DNA from: Virgibacillus alimentarius
Lineage (GTDB): Bacteria; Bacillota; Bacilli; Bacillales; Amphibacillaceae
DNA: 53,677 bases
NCBI RefSeq assembly: GCF_000709085.1
Contig: NZ_JFBD01000004.1
Location: 1 to 53,677, forward strand
Direction of reading: 5' to 3'
The notes beneath the pieces are model-generated. The model did no database searches. It saw only the letters and a list, made by a program, of their open reading frames with translations, and was not told where the DNA came from. The translations under genes were made by a program, and so were the position numbers. Numbering within the stretch: the stretch's first letter is position 1; each line of letters opens with the position of its first letter. Shown in pieces: positions 8,091 through 17,075 of the stretch.

Positions 8091-8933
8091 TTAAGCAAAA
8101 AAATCTTGACCTTGAATTGAATCAAACAGCGTTGCCCGTTTTTGAAATTGATCGGCATTTCGCAGTGAAATTGCAGACACAATACTGTTTGCCAGTGACA
8201 TTGCAGCCGGTGCTACATCCAGCGTTGATTTTTCGTGAAATGGAATCGGAAGCGTAAGGCTGGCATGCCCTGTAATGGGCGAAACCGGCGAATCGGTGAA
8301 TGCAATCACGAAAGCCCCCTGCTGCTTAGCGAGTTTTGCAAGACGTATCGTATCTATCGCATAACGGTGAAATGAAAAAGCAACCACAACACTTTGGTCC
8401 GATAACGCACTCATTCGAAGTAAAATATCATCCACATTGGGTTGATAAAGACGGGTGTTTCCCATAATTAAATCAAGCGAAAAAGCAAACCAGCTCGCTA
8501 AAGCGTGGGAGGTGCGGATGCCTGCCACTAGCACTTTATCTGCAGCAGCTATTTTCGTAACAGCTGTTTCCAGATGCGCTTCTGAAATCTGCCTCATCGT
8601 CTGTTGAATGGCTTCCAAATCATTGGCCATTAATCCTTTGATTGGCTGGTTCTGACTGCCATCGATCGCTTTATCCTCCACATATTCTGTTAAACTGCTT
8701 TTTTGGAAAAGATGCTTCTGCACCTCTTCCTGAAGCGCGCGATAACCCGGATAACCAAGTGTTTGACAGAAACGAATCACTGTCGTCTCACTGACTCCCA
8801 TCGTTTTACCAGCCTCTGTAGCCGAATTTGCAGCAATGATCTCTGGCTCATGATAGATATATGATGAAATTTTCTGAAATTTTTTCGTGAAAATAGATTG
8901 GTGTTCCGCTATTTTTTGATAAATACCTTCCAT
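8091..8933 (-). CDS. MurR/RpiR family transcriptional regulator
   Basis: A 280-residue protein with an N-terminal RpiR helix-turn-helix (SATEAGKTMGVSETTVIRFC, about 37-56) and a C-terminal SIS sugar-isomerase-like domain (about 125-255, with VLVAGIRTSHALASWFAFSL and VVAFSFHRYAIDTI). SIS domains of this family sense phosphosugars, but RpiR members near amino acid deacylase genes exist. It leads the operon with M20, GNAT and racemase, so it probably controls that operon and itself. Two matching operators lie 46-89 bp upstream of its start. GGGGGAT precedes the ATG. Confidence 0.9.
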   Translation of the reverse strand: MEGIYQKIAEHQSIFTKKFQKISSYIYHEPEIIAANSATEAGKTMGVSETTVIRFCQTLGYPGYRALQEEVQKHLFQKSSLTEYVEDKAIDGSQNQPIKGLMANDLEAIQQTMRQISEAHLETAVTKIAAADKVLVAGIRTSHALASWFAFSLDLIMGNTRLYQPNVDDILLRMSALSDQSVVVAFSFHRYAIDTIRLAKLAKQQGAFVIAFTDSPVSPITGHASLTLPIPFHEKSTLDVAPAAMSLANSIVSAISLRNADQFQKRATLFDSIQGQDFFA

Positions 8934-8978
8934 TCAAATCCCCCATTACACAGTGCGGTAAAAAGATTCATACCAAAT

Positions 8979-9022
8979 AAAGTAAATGCTTTATTTGATA
9001 CTTAATAAAAAGTATTCACTTT
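8979..9022. promoter_or_regulatory. Paired operators upstream of the RpiR gene
   Basis: Two 14-bp imperfect palindromes: AAAGTAAATGCTTT at 8979-8992 and AAAGTATTCACTTT at 9009-9022. Read on opposite strands they share consensus AAAGTRAATRCTTT. Their starts are exactly 30 bp apart, about three helical turns, so a regulator could occupy both on one face. They sit in the promoter region of the rpiR-led operon, which suggests autoregulation by the RpiR protein. Confidence 0.6.
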
Positions 9023-9452
9023 ATAATTTTCACTATTCTAGCATATTCTGCAAATTTTGACAACATTCCATTCCAATTATTTGAAAAATAGATCGGCTGA
9101 GAAGATACGGTGTACATAAGGATGCAAAGCCTGGTGGCTGATGGTGGTTTTTGTGGAAAAGGCGTAGTGGGGATGACTGAAGTGTTGCTGTTGGAACAAT
9201 TTGGAACTAAGCAATAAGAGGTTTCCCATCGTACATATTACACATAGGAATGTCCGCTTTTGATACATTGAGATGTTTTTATGCGATTACTCTTTGAATT
9301 AGAAGAATGAAAGATTTAAGATGTGACAAATCGATGATTGAATGATGTGCATTAATAATAAAGGAAAATTAATAATCTTGCCATTTATCCAAGATGGAAA
9401 TGATGGAAATGTCAAAATCTGATAGAAAAGAAGCATAAAAAAGATCATTGAT
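9023..9452. other. Intergenic stretch without a convincing gene
   Basis: Part of a 620-bp gap between the RpiR gene and the monooxygenase fragment. Short open frames exist on both strands (for example 9077-9268 minus), but none has a ribosome site plus a recognisable protein. It may contain decayed sequence. Nothing else is seen apart from the operators to the left and the terminator to the right. Confidence 0.5.
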
Positions 9453-9490
9453 AAAAGAAGGGCCACAACGAAGATAGCGGCCCTTCTTTT
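9453..9490. terminator. Bidirectional rho-independent terminator
   Basis: AAAAGAAGGGCC pairs with GGCCCTTCTTTT across a 14-nt loop. Perfect 12-bp arms give an A-run on one side and a U-run on the other, so it can end transcripts from either direction. It lies 65 bp downstream of the monooxygenase gene on the minus strand. Confidence 0.85.
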
Positions 9491-9555
9491 ATTATATTTA
9501 GCATTCGATAAATGATAAAGAAAAATTATCTACTATCGGGCTCACTCTACTCTAT

Positions 9556-10908
9556 CTATTTACCAACAGCAGAACCAAGGCTATACCGCTTTCCACGATG
9601 ATGGTCGGGCAGATGGTCCCCATTTCCAAATAAATTATCTCTTAATGTATTTCCTTCATATTTTTCCGGGACTAATCCTCGCTCTCGTAGAATAGGAACG
9701 ACTAAATCCACAAAATCAATGAAGGTCCCTGGGGAGACAACATAGGCAATGTTAAAGCCGTCAACATCAGCTTCTTCCAGCCATTCTTCCATCGTGTTTG
9801 CGATTTGCTCAGGCGTGCCGACAGCAAATGCGCCCATGCCGCCTATTCCAACGGATTGGATAATTTCTCTTACCGTCCACTCTTTTTCCGGATCAATTTT
9901 CGTGAAATTTTCGACCGCTGACTGAAGGGCATCATTCTTCACGTAACGCAGTTTTTCATCTGGATCATACTTGGAAAAATCAATACCAGTCCAGCCTCCC
10001 AGTAGCGCACATGCACCTTCATAGCTAATATATTGTTTGTAGTCTTCATATTTTGCCCAAGCTTCTTTTTCCGTCCTGCCCACTATTGGCACAAACATCG
10101 AAAGCACCTTGATTTCCTCAGGATCCCTTCCTATTTGTTCTGCATCATGTCGTAATTTTTTCACCGTGTTTTTTGCTATTTGTTTTGTTGGGGACCCGAT
10201 AAATACCAATTCGCCATTTTCTGCTGCAAAAGCACGGCCTCTTGTAGAGGCACCTGCTTGGAAAAGGACGGGTGTCCGTTGCGGGGACGGTTCGCACAAG
10301 TGGGCACCTGGCACTTTGAAGTATTTTCCTTCGTGCTGAATATCGTGGACTTTTGTTGGATCCGTGTAGATGCCGTTTTCTTTATCATGCTTAACGGCAT
10401 CATCCTCCCAGCTGCCTTCCCACAATTTATAGCAAACTTTCAAATACTCATCAGCGATATCGTAGCGTTCATCATGCTTCACTTGATCGTCTAGGCCGAT
10501 ATTCACCGCTGCACTTTTTAAATAGGATGTGACCACGTTCCAGCCAACGCGACCGTCTGTAATATGATCCAGCGTCGACATTCTGCGGGCAAATGTATAT
10601 GGATGTTCATGCGTGACGGATGCTGTTACACCAAAGCCCAGATGCTCGGTAACTGTTGACATGAGCGGGACGACGAGCAATGGATCATTTACTGGGGATT
10701 GCGCACCTTGGCGGACAGCGGCATTTCTTGAACCCTGGTAAACATCATACGTTCCAAGGACATCCGCTAAAAATACAGCGTCAAAACGTCCTTTTTCTAA
10801 AATGTTCGCGAGTTCGATCCAATAAGCACTATCTTTGTAACGATGGGATTGGTCTTCTGGGTGTTTCCATAATCCTGGTGCGTAGAGTGCTATGTGTAGA
10901 CAAACCAT
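9556..10908 (-). CDS. LLM class flavin monooxygenase (NtaA/SsuD-like), 5' end displaced by element insertion
   Basis: A bacterial luciferase-like, FMNH2-dependent monooxygenase of the NtaA/SnaA/DszA group. Only residues from PGLWKHPEDQSHRYKD onward are native. The first 10 codons (MVCLHIALYA) come from the integrated element, and no good ribosome site precedes them. The missing 20 residues are found at 20633-20692, across the element, and rejoin in frame for a protein of about 460 aa. Landmarks: FDAVFLADVLG, FARRMSTLDHITDGRVGWN, LFQAGASTRGRAFAAENGE. The intact gene followed a flavin reductase under a SAM-I riboswitch, so an organosulfur substrate is likely. As it stands the gene is probably not expressed normally. 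Confidence 0.9.
   Translation of the reverse strand: MVCLHIALYAPGLWKHPEDQSHRYKDSAYWIELANILEKGRFDAVFLADVLGTYDVYQGSRNAAVRQGAQSPVNDPLLVVPLMSTVTEHLGFGVTASVTHEHPYTFARRMSTLDHITDGRVGWNVVTSYLKSAAVNIGLDDQVKHDERYDIADEYLKVCYKLWEGSWEDDAVKHDKENGIYTDPTKVHDIQHEGKYFKVPGAHLCEPSPQRTPVLFQAGASTRGRAFAAENGELVFIGSPTKQIAKNTVKKLRHDAEQIGRDPEEIKVLSMFVPIVGRTEKEAWAKYEDYKQYISYEGACALLGGWTGIDFSKYDPDEKLRYVKNDALQSAVENFTKIDPEKEWTVREIIQSVGIGGMGAFAVGTPEQIANTMEEWLEEADVDGFNIAYVVSPGTFIDFVDLVVPILRERGLVPEKYEGNTLRDNLFGNGDHLPDHHRGKRYSLGSAVGK
10860..10903. other. Left attachment junction of the element
   Basis: Host sequence ending AATCCTGG meets the core TG at 10879-10880, then the element arm CGTAGAGTGCTATGTGTAGA. That arm matches the opposite arm at the right junction: outward from the core, TGTGGAATGCTGTGTGT and CGTAGAGTGCTATGTGT agree at 13 of 17 positions. 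Such dyad symmetry is typical of the attP of large serine integrases. Confidence 0.88.
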
Positions 10909-10963
10909 AGCAAATTTTCTTGAGCAGTGGAATTCACCTTTAGTAAAGATTTACAAATGAGTT

Positions 10964-13921
10964 TTAGATAAAGTGATTCATTAGAATTTCCAAATACCTC
11001 TTATCATTTGAGTTTTCAACTCTTTCTTTTAGTGCCTCAATCACATGATGTTTCATATGTTTATTTCCAGCGATTTCACTAAGTAATTTATCATTATAAT
11101 TTTTTAGCCACGATGGTATAAACTTTTTGTAATCAAAATTCTCTGGGTCTACAAAAAAGTCATACTGATCATCCATTCCAATAAACTCTTCCATTTTTGA
11201 ATTATTTATTTCCTCAAGAAAATACCAGATACCAAAGGTACTCATATAGTCGTTAGAAGAAAAAGTTTGTATTCCCTTTTCCTTCTCAACAATATAATCT
11301 ACCTTTCGTTTCTCCAGATATTCAATAATTAATTCTTCATGCTCCGGAGTGAAATCATCAATTAATCCTATTCTAATTCCATTCATTAAATCCTTTATAT
11401 TTTCAACTTTTTTAAAACTAAATAGATGACTTTTTGCATTAGTGGAAAGTAGGGGTAATAATTCAAACAAAAAGTCAATTTGTTTTTGCTTATCTTGTGT
11501 TAAACATAAAGCGATTTCTGATAGTCTTTTTGAAATGAAACTCTTCTCAAAGTGCTTAATTAAAGCACCATAGTCCCTGGAATATAAACCATTTGATGAT
11601 TCCTCTGAAAAATTTTGATCATTATGTTTTTCTGCCTGTAACACTAAAAAATCATCAATAATAGAAATTATTGACTTGGGTAATCCATTACATATAGTTA
11701 ATCTCTCTAACCATACATAGCGTTTTCCTATATCCAAATCTCTCTCAAGAAAATAAAACAACAATGCTTTCACTATTTTCCTAAGTCCCTCTTCAGATAG
11801 TTTTACATATTTAGCAAAATAGAGTGCTGCTTTTGCTTCCGTAATAAACTGAGTATAAAAAACGACGTTCATTCCATTAGCAGAAAATTGCTTAGTAATT
11901 TCTTCTGCTATACCAACTAAGTATTCCTCTATTTTTTCCTGTTCACCAAACCTAATTTTATCAATTGAGCAACTTCTCTCAAGATGCTTTATGTCATCAA
12001 TTTTAAAGTTTCTTGATATATTAACAAAATCGTAATAATCAATAAAAAAACCTGTTTTTCTTCCCCCAAAAGAGAATCCAAATTCATCAATATCCCTCGT
12101 TCGCTCATATTCAGCCTTTTCAATTAGTAGGCTCATTGAGTTTCGCATATATTGATGAAATTCATGAAAAGAAACAGACCATAAGCAATTTTCATATAAA
12201 AAACGTAAATTATCATAAAGCCGAAGAAGAACAACAACATCAGATGACATTCCAAAAGAATAAGACCCTTTACTCATTTCAGAACGCACTTTATTCGTCA
12301 ACTCAAAAAGTTTTACAGTATCATCATATAAAAACTGATTATCACTTAAAAACTCAAGTATCTTATATTTCTTTTGAAACTCAAATGGCATACCACTAAA
12401 TAAATCATCAATACTAAAATTTGTCATTTCCCTTTCGACCCTAGCTAGAAATTCATCAGTAAATGGTTTATAATGCCTCCCAAATGTTAATAAACCAAGA
12501 CCATTGAACTGTGTTACAGCTTGTGTTATTGATTGATAAATCCTATATCTATTTATTTGTGATAGATAATGTACACACCAATTTGATTCATCTATAGAAT
12601 TTAAGATGATATTTGAATAAAGGTTATAGGATTCTTCCCACCTACCTAAACACGCAAGAAAAAATGCTTTTTTATAATCATCCTCAATATTTACCGATTG
12701 CTCTTCAATAAATTTCTTCATTTCATCATATTTACCGTGATACGCCAAACTATTAATCTCTATTGAAGTATTCAGAGTACCTGCATCTTTCGCCATACAG
12801 ATAACTCCATTCTTCTCAAAGAAATTAGAAAGAGCATTAAACCTTTCACATTGTTTTTTGGAAAGTTTACTTCTCTCATCGCAGTTCTCTCTTAATTCAA
12901 AAAAACGCTCCATGTAACCAAAGCCCTTATTCTTATGCCGAACAACAGTACCATTGACTTCAAAGTGATAATCGTATTCAAAGACATGTTTGAGATCAAT
13001 TTTACGAATATACTGAAGGGCAAATAATGGGCTTATTTTTCCGTATATATAATCAATTACTTCGTCGTCTTTAGTGATAAATTTATTTTCTTTTGATTCA
13101 ATAAGAAGATCCATTACTGCTGAATAACGTTCTAAATAATCATATTCATTACTATCTATCAAACTAGCTGCATCAATTATTCGTAATCCTTTATTCTCGT
13201 AATAGATTGAAGTCTCATTTTCAATGGGCGAAGGATCTGTTCTAATAAAAAATGGTTTATGAAAACTGTCCTTTTGTAACTTTCTTACCCAATTTAACAA
13301 CATATTAATATTATAATCTCCTAAACCATAACCTATGAAAACAATGGTATGCGTTGCAATTATTGTCTTCATGAGGTTACTGATAAGAGGATAATTCTGA
13401 TCATAATTCAGATAGTCATCTTCCTTTAAAACTACATTTTCCCCTTTATAACCCCGTCTAAAATCCCCATGAACCTTTAGTAAATATCTTGATGAAGTGG
13501 CATTAGCAACGTCTTCTTCAGCACTGATTACACTAAAATATTTCCCTCTCTTCCAACAAGCAGTATCAATCAAATTATCATAATTAGTTGTAATTACATG
13601 TGCAGGGTTCATAGCTAATATCTTGTCATGTGTTGGGTTCGTAGGCTTATCTACCTGAAAAAAACCTTTTAGTATACCATCAAATTCCATTTCACCTTTG
13701 ACATTATAAAATATTTGAGGAATTCGAAGATATTCATCAGAAGAATAATTTCCTTTCTTTGGACCCCCATAGAGCTCTTCATGATACTTATCTACCAACC
13801 TCCACCATTGAGGATAATCTGAAAGTGTTGAAACTCCCGCACCAACAAAAAAGACGAGTTTTCCATTCCTTGAGGATTCTGTGATTTCTTTTATACATTC
13901 AACTACATTATTGTCCAACAT
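10964..13921 (-). CDS. dsr2: DSR2-type SIR2 anti-phage NADase
   Basis: A 985-residue protein with an N-terminal SIR2 domain (FFVGAGVS at about 24-31, catalytic Asn113 in ITTNYDNL, His151 in KVHGDF). It has a long alpha-helical C-terminal region with no other enzyme motif. It closely matches the B. subtilis DSR2 protein as I remember it, with catalytic residues offset consistently from N133 and H171. Established: DSR2 is an abortive-infection NADase switched on by phage tail-tube protein and blocked by phage DSAD1. I chose ATG 13921, with AAGAGGTG 6 nt upstream, over the GTG at 13930 that lies inside that site. It is cargo 85 bp from the element end. Confidence 0.92.
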   Translation of the reverse strand: MLDNNVVECIKEITESSRNGKLVFFVGAGVSTLSDYPQWWRLVDKYHEELYGGPKKGNYSSDEYLRIPQIFYNVKGEMEFDGILKGFFQVDKPTNPTHDKILAMNPAHVITTNYDNLIDTACWKRGKYFSVISAEEDVANATSSRYLLKVHGDFRRGYKGENVVLKEDDYLNYDQNYPLISNLMKTIIATHTIVFIGYGLGDYNINMLLNWVRKLQKDSFHKPFFIRTDPSPIENETSIYYENKGLRIIDAASLIDSNEYDYLERYSAVMDLLIESKENKFITKDDEVIDYIYGKISPLFALQYIRKIDLKHVFEYDYHFEVNGTVVRHKNKGFGYMERFFELRENCDERSKLSKKQCERFNALSNFFEKNGVICMAKDAGTLNTSIEINSLAYHGKYDEMKKFIEEQSVNIEDDYKKAFFLACLGRWEESYNLYSNIILNSIDESNWCVHYLSQINRYRIYQSITQAVTQFNGLGLLTFGRHYKPFTDEFLARVEREMTNFSIDDLFSGMPFEFQKKYKILEFLSDNQFLYDDTVKLFELTNKVRSEMSKGSYSFGMSSDVVVLLRLYDNLRFLYENCLWSVSFHEFHQYMRNSMSLLIEKAEYERTRDIDEFGFSFGGRKTGFFIDYYDFVNISRNFKIDDIKHLERSCSIDKIRFGEQEKIEEYLVGIAEEITKQFSANGMNVVFYTQFITEAKAALYFAKYVKLSEEGLRKIVKALLFYFLERDLDIGKRYVWLERLTICNGLPKSIISIIDDFLVLQAEKHNDQNFSEESSNGLYSRDYGALIKHFEKSFISKRLSEIALCLTQDKQKQIDFLFELLPLLSTNAKSHLFSFKKVENIKDLMNGIRIGLIDDFTPEHEELIIEYLEKRKVDYIVEKEKGIQTFSSNDYMSTFGIWYFLEEINNSKMEEFIGMDDQYDFFVDPENFDYKKFIPSWLKNYNDKLLSEIAGNKHMKHHVIEALKERVENSNDKRYLEILMNHFI

Positions 13922-13956
13922 GAGAAACACCTCTTTTTATTTTTCTGAATACCTTT

Positions 13957-14139
13957 TTACTTTCCAAATCCACCTTCACCATCAACAATTCCAGTTATCG
14001 TGCTACCTTTTGTAGTTGAGATGTTTAAATTAGTTACCTCTGCAAAGCCATCCTCTATTACTGCCAATAAGTCAATAACAATCTTTTGATTTAGATAGTT
14101 AGTAATAGGTAATACAAATTCTCTCTCAGTTTCTTTCAT
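13957..14139 (-). CDS. Small 60-residue protein upstream of DSR2
   Basis: Starts at ATG 14139 with GAGGAGG 6 nt upstream (five extra codons upstream are rejected). It begins MKETEREFVLPITNYLNQK and ends glycine-rich IVDGEGGFGK. No family is recognised. It looks like a compact beta-rich soluble protein. It ends 35 bp before dsr2 and is probably cotranscribed with it. Its last codons overlap, in another frame, an ATG-GTG-AAG reading (from 13982) that resembles the first residues I recall for the annotated B. subtilis DSR2. It might be an antitoxin, regulator or unrelated passenger. Confidence 0.6.
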   Translation of the reverse strand: MKETEREFVLPITNYLNQKIVIDLLAVIEDGFAEVTNLNISTTKGSTITGIVDGEGGFGK

Positions 14140-14220
14140 TGCATTCCTCCTCATATGGAATAAAAGAATCTCTTTCTTTCTATAATACTATATCTTCATT
14201 AAAAGAAAGGGGTTGTGCCT

Positions 14221-14709
14221 ATGGATAAAGACACATTCTTTACAACGAAACCATCTATCCGAATCAAAGAGGTAAACCAACTATTACAAAAGTATGACTT
14301 GAAGCAAGTAGCCGAAATCGTCGGTATACCGTACAGCACTTTCACGAAAGAAATGAGGGTTGGTGATTATTTTTATCACCAGTCGGACAAACAATATTAC
14401 CCATTCGTGCGATCAGAGGAAGAGCGAAAAAAGGTCAATGAAAAGGGAGAATTATCAGAGATTACCTTTATCCAAAAGAACCTAAACACCCTAAAAAATA
14501 TCGTTCAGCTATACGAGAAAAACAAGTTGTTGTTACTTGATGAACGAATTTATGGTAATGATGCAGGGTTCGTCAATAAAAGCATCAAAATGAACACTGA
14601 TATTTATGAGGAATTCAGCAAATTTTGTGATGATCAATACCCTCATCTAAAAATGCAAGATTTGATAGCTCAGGCCTTAATCAACTTCATGAATTCTTAC
14701 AAGCATTAA
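14221..14709 (+). CDS. Putative DNA-binding regulator of the element
   Basis: A 162-residue protein starting at ATG 14221, with AAAGGGG 8 nt upstream; a GTG two codons earlier is too close to that site. The N-terminus looks like a helix-turn-helix (NQLLQKYDLKQVAEIVGIPY then STFTKEMR). The C-terminus, INMN-like strand plus two helices (SIKMNTDIYEEFSKFCDDQY, LKMQDLIAQALINFMNSY), resembles a ribbon-helix-helix unit. It is divergent from the 60-aa/dsr2 pair with about 80 bp between, so it may control both directions. A strong terminator follows. Function is inferred only from fold-like patterns. Confidence 0.6.
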   Translation: MDKDTFFTTKPSIRIKEVNQLLQKYDLKQVAEIVGIPYSTFTKEMRVGDYFYHQSDKQYYPFVRSEEERKKVNEKGELSEITFIQKNLNTLKNIVQLYEKNKLLLLDERIYGNDAGFVNKSIKMNTDIYEEFSKFCDDQYPHLKMQDLIAQALINFMNSYKH

Positions 14710-14710
14710 A

Positions 14711-14746
14711 GACGAAAGAACCGAAAATGGTTCTTTCGTCTTTTTG
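14711..14746 (+). terminator. Rho-independent terminator
   Basis: GACGAAAGAACC and GGTTCTTTCGTC form a perfect 12-bp stem with a 6-nt loop, followed by TTTTT. It starts one base after the stop codon of the putative regulator. Confidence 0.95.
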
Positions 14747-14856
14747 TATATAAAACTCATTGAAGTTTATCACCTCAATCGCAACTAAAAGCCTCCCTTT
14801 TGTCAATTCATTATCATTCCCCTTTACTTCATTTCCAAAAGGAAAGAACAAACAAA

Positions 14857-16776
14857 CTAAAGGCTTCGTTCATTTATTTGCTGAACAACTTTATTCTTAA
14901 AATCTCCAAATGATTCACTCTTTGACCGTTGTTCTCCATATTCTCTTACATTTATTGTTTCTTCTTTTACTTCATTGTCCCCTACAACTGCCATGTACGG
15001 GATTTTTTGCATCTGTGCTTCCCTTATTTTATATCCAAGTTTTTCATTACGATCATCAATTTTCACTCTTACACCTAACTTTTCCAGTTCCTTTTGAATA
15101 CTTAGACAGTAATCCCAGTGAACTTTTGAGACGGGTATTATTTGTGCCTGTACTGGTGCTAACCATAACGGAAAGGCTCCAGCAAAATGTTCGATGAGAA
15201 TCCCAAAGAAACGATCAATAGAACCAAAAATAGCACGATGAATGACAACAGGACGAACCTTTTCATTTTTTTCATTTACATAAGTAAGGTCAAATTTTTC
15301 AGGCATTTGAAAATCAAGCTGAATTGTTCCACATTGGTGGCTTCGTTTTAAAGCATCTTTGATGTGAAAATCAATCTTTGGACCATAAAATGCTCCGTCC
15401 CCTTCGTTTAATTGATAGTCAACATTAAGAGTATCAAGTACATTTCTTAATGCTGTTTCAGAGATTTCCCAAAGAGCATCATCACCCAATGAATCTTCCG
15501 GACGAGTCGAAAGTTCAACCGAATAATCAAAACCGAATGTACGATAAACCTGATCAATTAAATTAAACACCTGCTTAATTTCACTTTCAATTTGATTCTC
15601 TCGGACGAATATGTGAGCATCATCTTGACAAAATGTACGAACCCTAAGCAACCCATTTAATGCACCGCTATATTCATGACGATGAACTTGACCAAACTCT
15701 GCCAATCTTATGGGAAGATCTCTATAAGAGTATAGGTTATTTTTAAATATAAGCATGTGCCCCGGACAATTCATCGGTTTCAAAGCAAATTTTGTGTTAT
15801 CCACTTCTGAAAAATACATATTTTCATGGTAATGGTCCCAATGGCCTGACTTCTCCCATAGTTCTTGATTCATCATGAAAGGTGTACGAACTTCATCATA
15901 ATATGCACTGCTTTGTACTTCTCTGGAGAACCTTTCCAATTCGTTCCTTACTATTTGTCCTTTTGGCAAATAAAAGGGCATTCCTGGAGCTTCCTCCGAG
16001 AACATAAATAATTCTAATTGTTTTCCCAACTTTCGATGATCTCGCTTTTCTGCTTCTTCCAAGAAGCTCAAATGTTGTTCCAAATCTTTTTTATTTTTAA
16101 AAGCAACTCCATAGACTCGTTGTAGAACATCATTATCACTATCTCCCCGCCAATAAGCACCCGAGACTCGTGTCAATTTGAATGCTTTTATGAAACCTGT
16201 AGAAGGTAAATGTGGGCCACGGCAAAGGTCAATGAATTCTCCTTGTTTATATAAAGTAATTTTTTCACCTTTAGGAAGGCCTTTTAATATTTCTATCTTA
16301 TATGGTTCATCGTTTTCTTCAAATAATCTTTCGGCTTCATCATAAGATACTTCTAATCGTTGAATCTCGAAATTTCCATTTATGACTTTTTCCATCTCTT
16401 TTTCGATAGCATGTAGGTCATCTGAATTCAGACTTTGCTCCAATTTCATATCATAGTAAAATCCATCTTCAATAACAGGCCCTATACCTAGTTTCACGTT
16501 TCCATATAATCTTTTGACCGCTTGTGCTAATACATGTGCTGACGTATGACGTAGTACATGTATTCCATCTTCCGAATCCTGCGTTAGAATAGACAGACTT
16601 GCGTTCCGGTTTAACTCATAGCTCAAATCTACAATTTGATTATCTACCTTTCCCGCTTCTGCATTTTTCCTTAAACTTAGGCTAATAACTTCTGCCACCT
16701 TCGCTACAGTAGTACCTACAGGAAATTCCTTTACCTGCCCATCTGGAAATTGAATTCTTACGATATTTTCCTCCAT
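14857..16776 (-). CDS. thrS: Threonyl-tRNA synthetase carried by the mobile element
   Basis: A complete 639-residue class II synthetase. It has the N-terminal TGS domain (about 1-63), the editing domain with HTSAHVLAQAV near residue 75, the catalytic core with zinc ligands in MNCPGHML, VHRHEYSGAL and VVIHRAIFGS, and the C-terminal anticodon-binding domain (from about 535). No key motif is missing. ATG 16776 is preferred to TTG 16782. It lies inside the integrated element and is surely a second copy, as the chromosome needs its own. Two tandem Thr T-box leaders precede it, an arrangement like B. subtilis thrZ. It could serve as a starvation back-up or an inhibitor-resistant copy; both are inference. 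Confidence 0.95.
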   Translation of the reverse strand: MEENIVRIQFPDGQVKEFPVGTTVAKVAEVISLSLRKNAEAGKVDNQIVDLSYELNRNASLSILTQDSEDGIHVLRHTSAHVLAQAVKRLYGNVKLGIGPVIEDGFYYDMKLEQSLNSDDLHAIEKEMEKVINGNFEIQRLEVSYDEAERLFEENDEPYKIEILKGLPKGEKITLYKQGEFIDLCRGPHLPSTGFIKAFKLTRVSGAYWRGDSDNDVLQRVYGVAFKNKKDLEQHLSFLEEAEKRDHRKLGKQLELFMFSEEAPGMPFYLPKGQIVRNELERFSREVQSSAYYDEVRTPFMMNQELWEKSGHWDHYHENMYFSEVDNTKFALKPMNCPGHMLIFKNNLYSYRDLPIRLAEFGQVHRHEYSGALNGLLRVRTFCQDDAHIFVRENQIESEIKQVFNLIDQVYRTFGFDYSVELSTRPEDSLGDDALWEISETALRNVLDTLNVDYQLNEGDGAFYGPKIDFHIKDALKRSHQCGTIQLDFQMPEKFDLTYVNEKNEKVRPVVIHRAIFGSIDRFFGILIEHFAGAFPLWLAPVQAQIIPVSKVHWDYCLSIQKELEKLGVRVKIDDRNEKLGYKIREAQMQKIPYMAVVGDNEVKEETINVREYGEQRSKSESFGDFKNKVVQQINERSL

Positions 16777-16807
16777 AGTCAAAACACTCCTTTATCATTT
16801 TGTTTAA

Positions 16808-17045
16808 TAAAAAAACACACTCATCCCTAGAAGAGGGACGAATGTGTTATCCGTGGTTCCACCCAAATTCCCATAAGGCAAAAAGTTGCTATATGGCTCT
16901 GGTGCTGTAACGTAGCATAAACGGCATTGAATACTTGATTCCTCAATGCAGCTCAAAGGTGGTAAGTTACTCTCCTGCGTTAGGAAGATCTCAGCACAAC
17001 TTCCCTCTCTGTACACCGTTAAAAGTAACTCATGTCCTTTTCATA
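16808..17045 (-). promoter_or_regulatory. T-box leader 2 (threonine), proximal to thrS
   Basis: The minus strand carries a full T-box leader: stem I with AGAGAGGGAAG, a specifier region CTTACCACCTTTGAG with Thr codon ACC, the T-box GGGTGGAACCACGG (16851-16864), and a terminator hairpin of GTGTTATCC-side sequence with a run of seven T (about 16808-16849). Uncharged tRNA-Thr would stabilise the antiterminator and allow thrS transcription. It ends about 30 bp before the thrS start codon. Confidence 0.94.
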
Positions 17046-17075
17046 GCAATTATTGTTATTATTTTGAAATAAAAT

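Noticed and set aside
9077-9268. 63-aa open frame on the minus strand
   Set aside because: No ribosome site, no family resemblance, composition like random translation.
14857-16776. Mutation marking inhibitor resistance in ThrRS
   Set aside because: The position I could align with the known E. coli borrelidin-resistance site has Met, but I recall Met also in ordinary Bacillus ThrS, so no conclusion can be drawn.
16804-17016. 70-aa open frame on the minus strand
   Set aside because: It lies fully inside the proximal T-box leader, whose RNA motifs explain the sequence.
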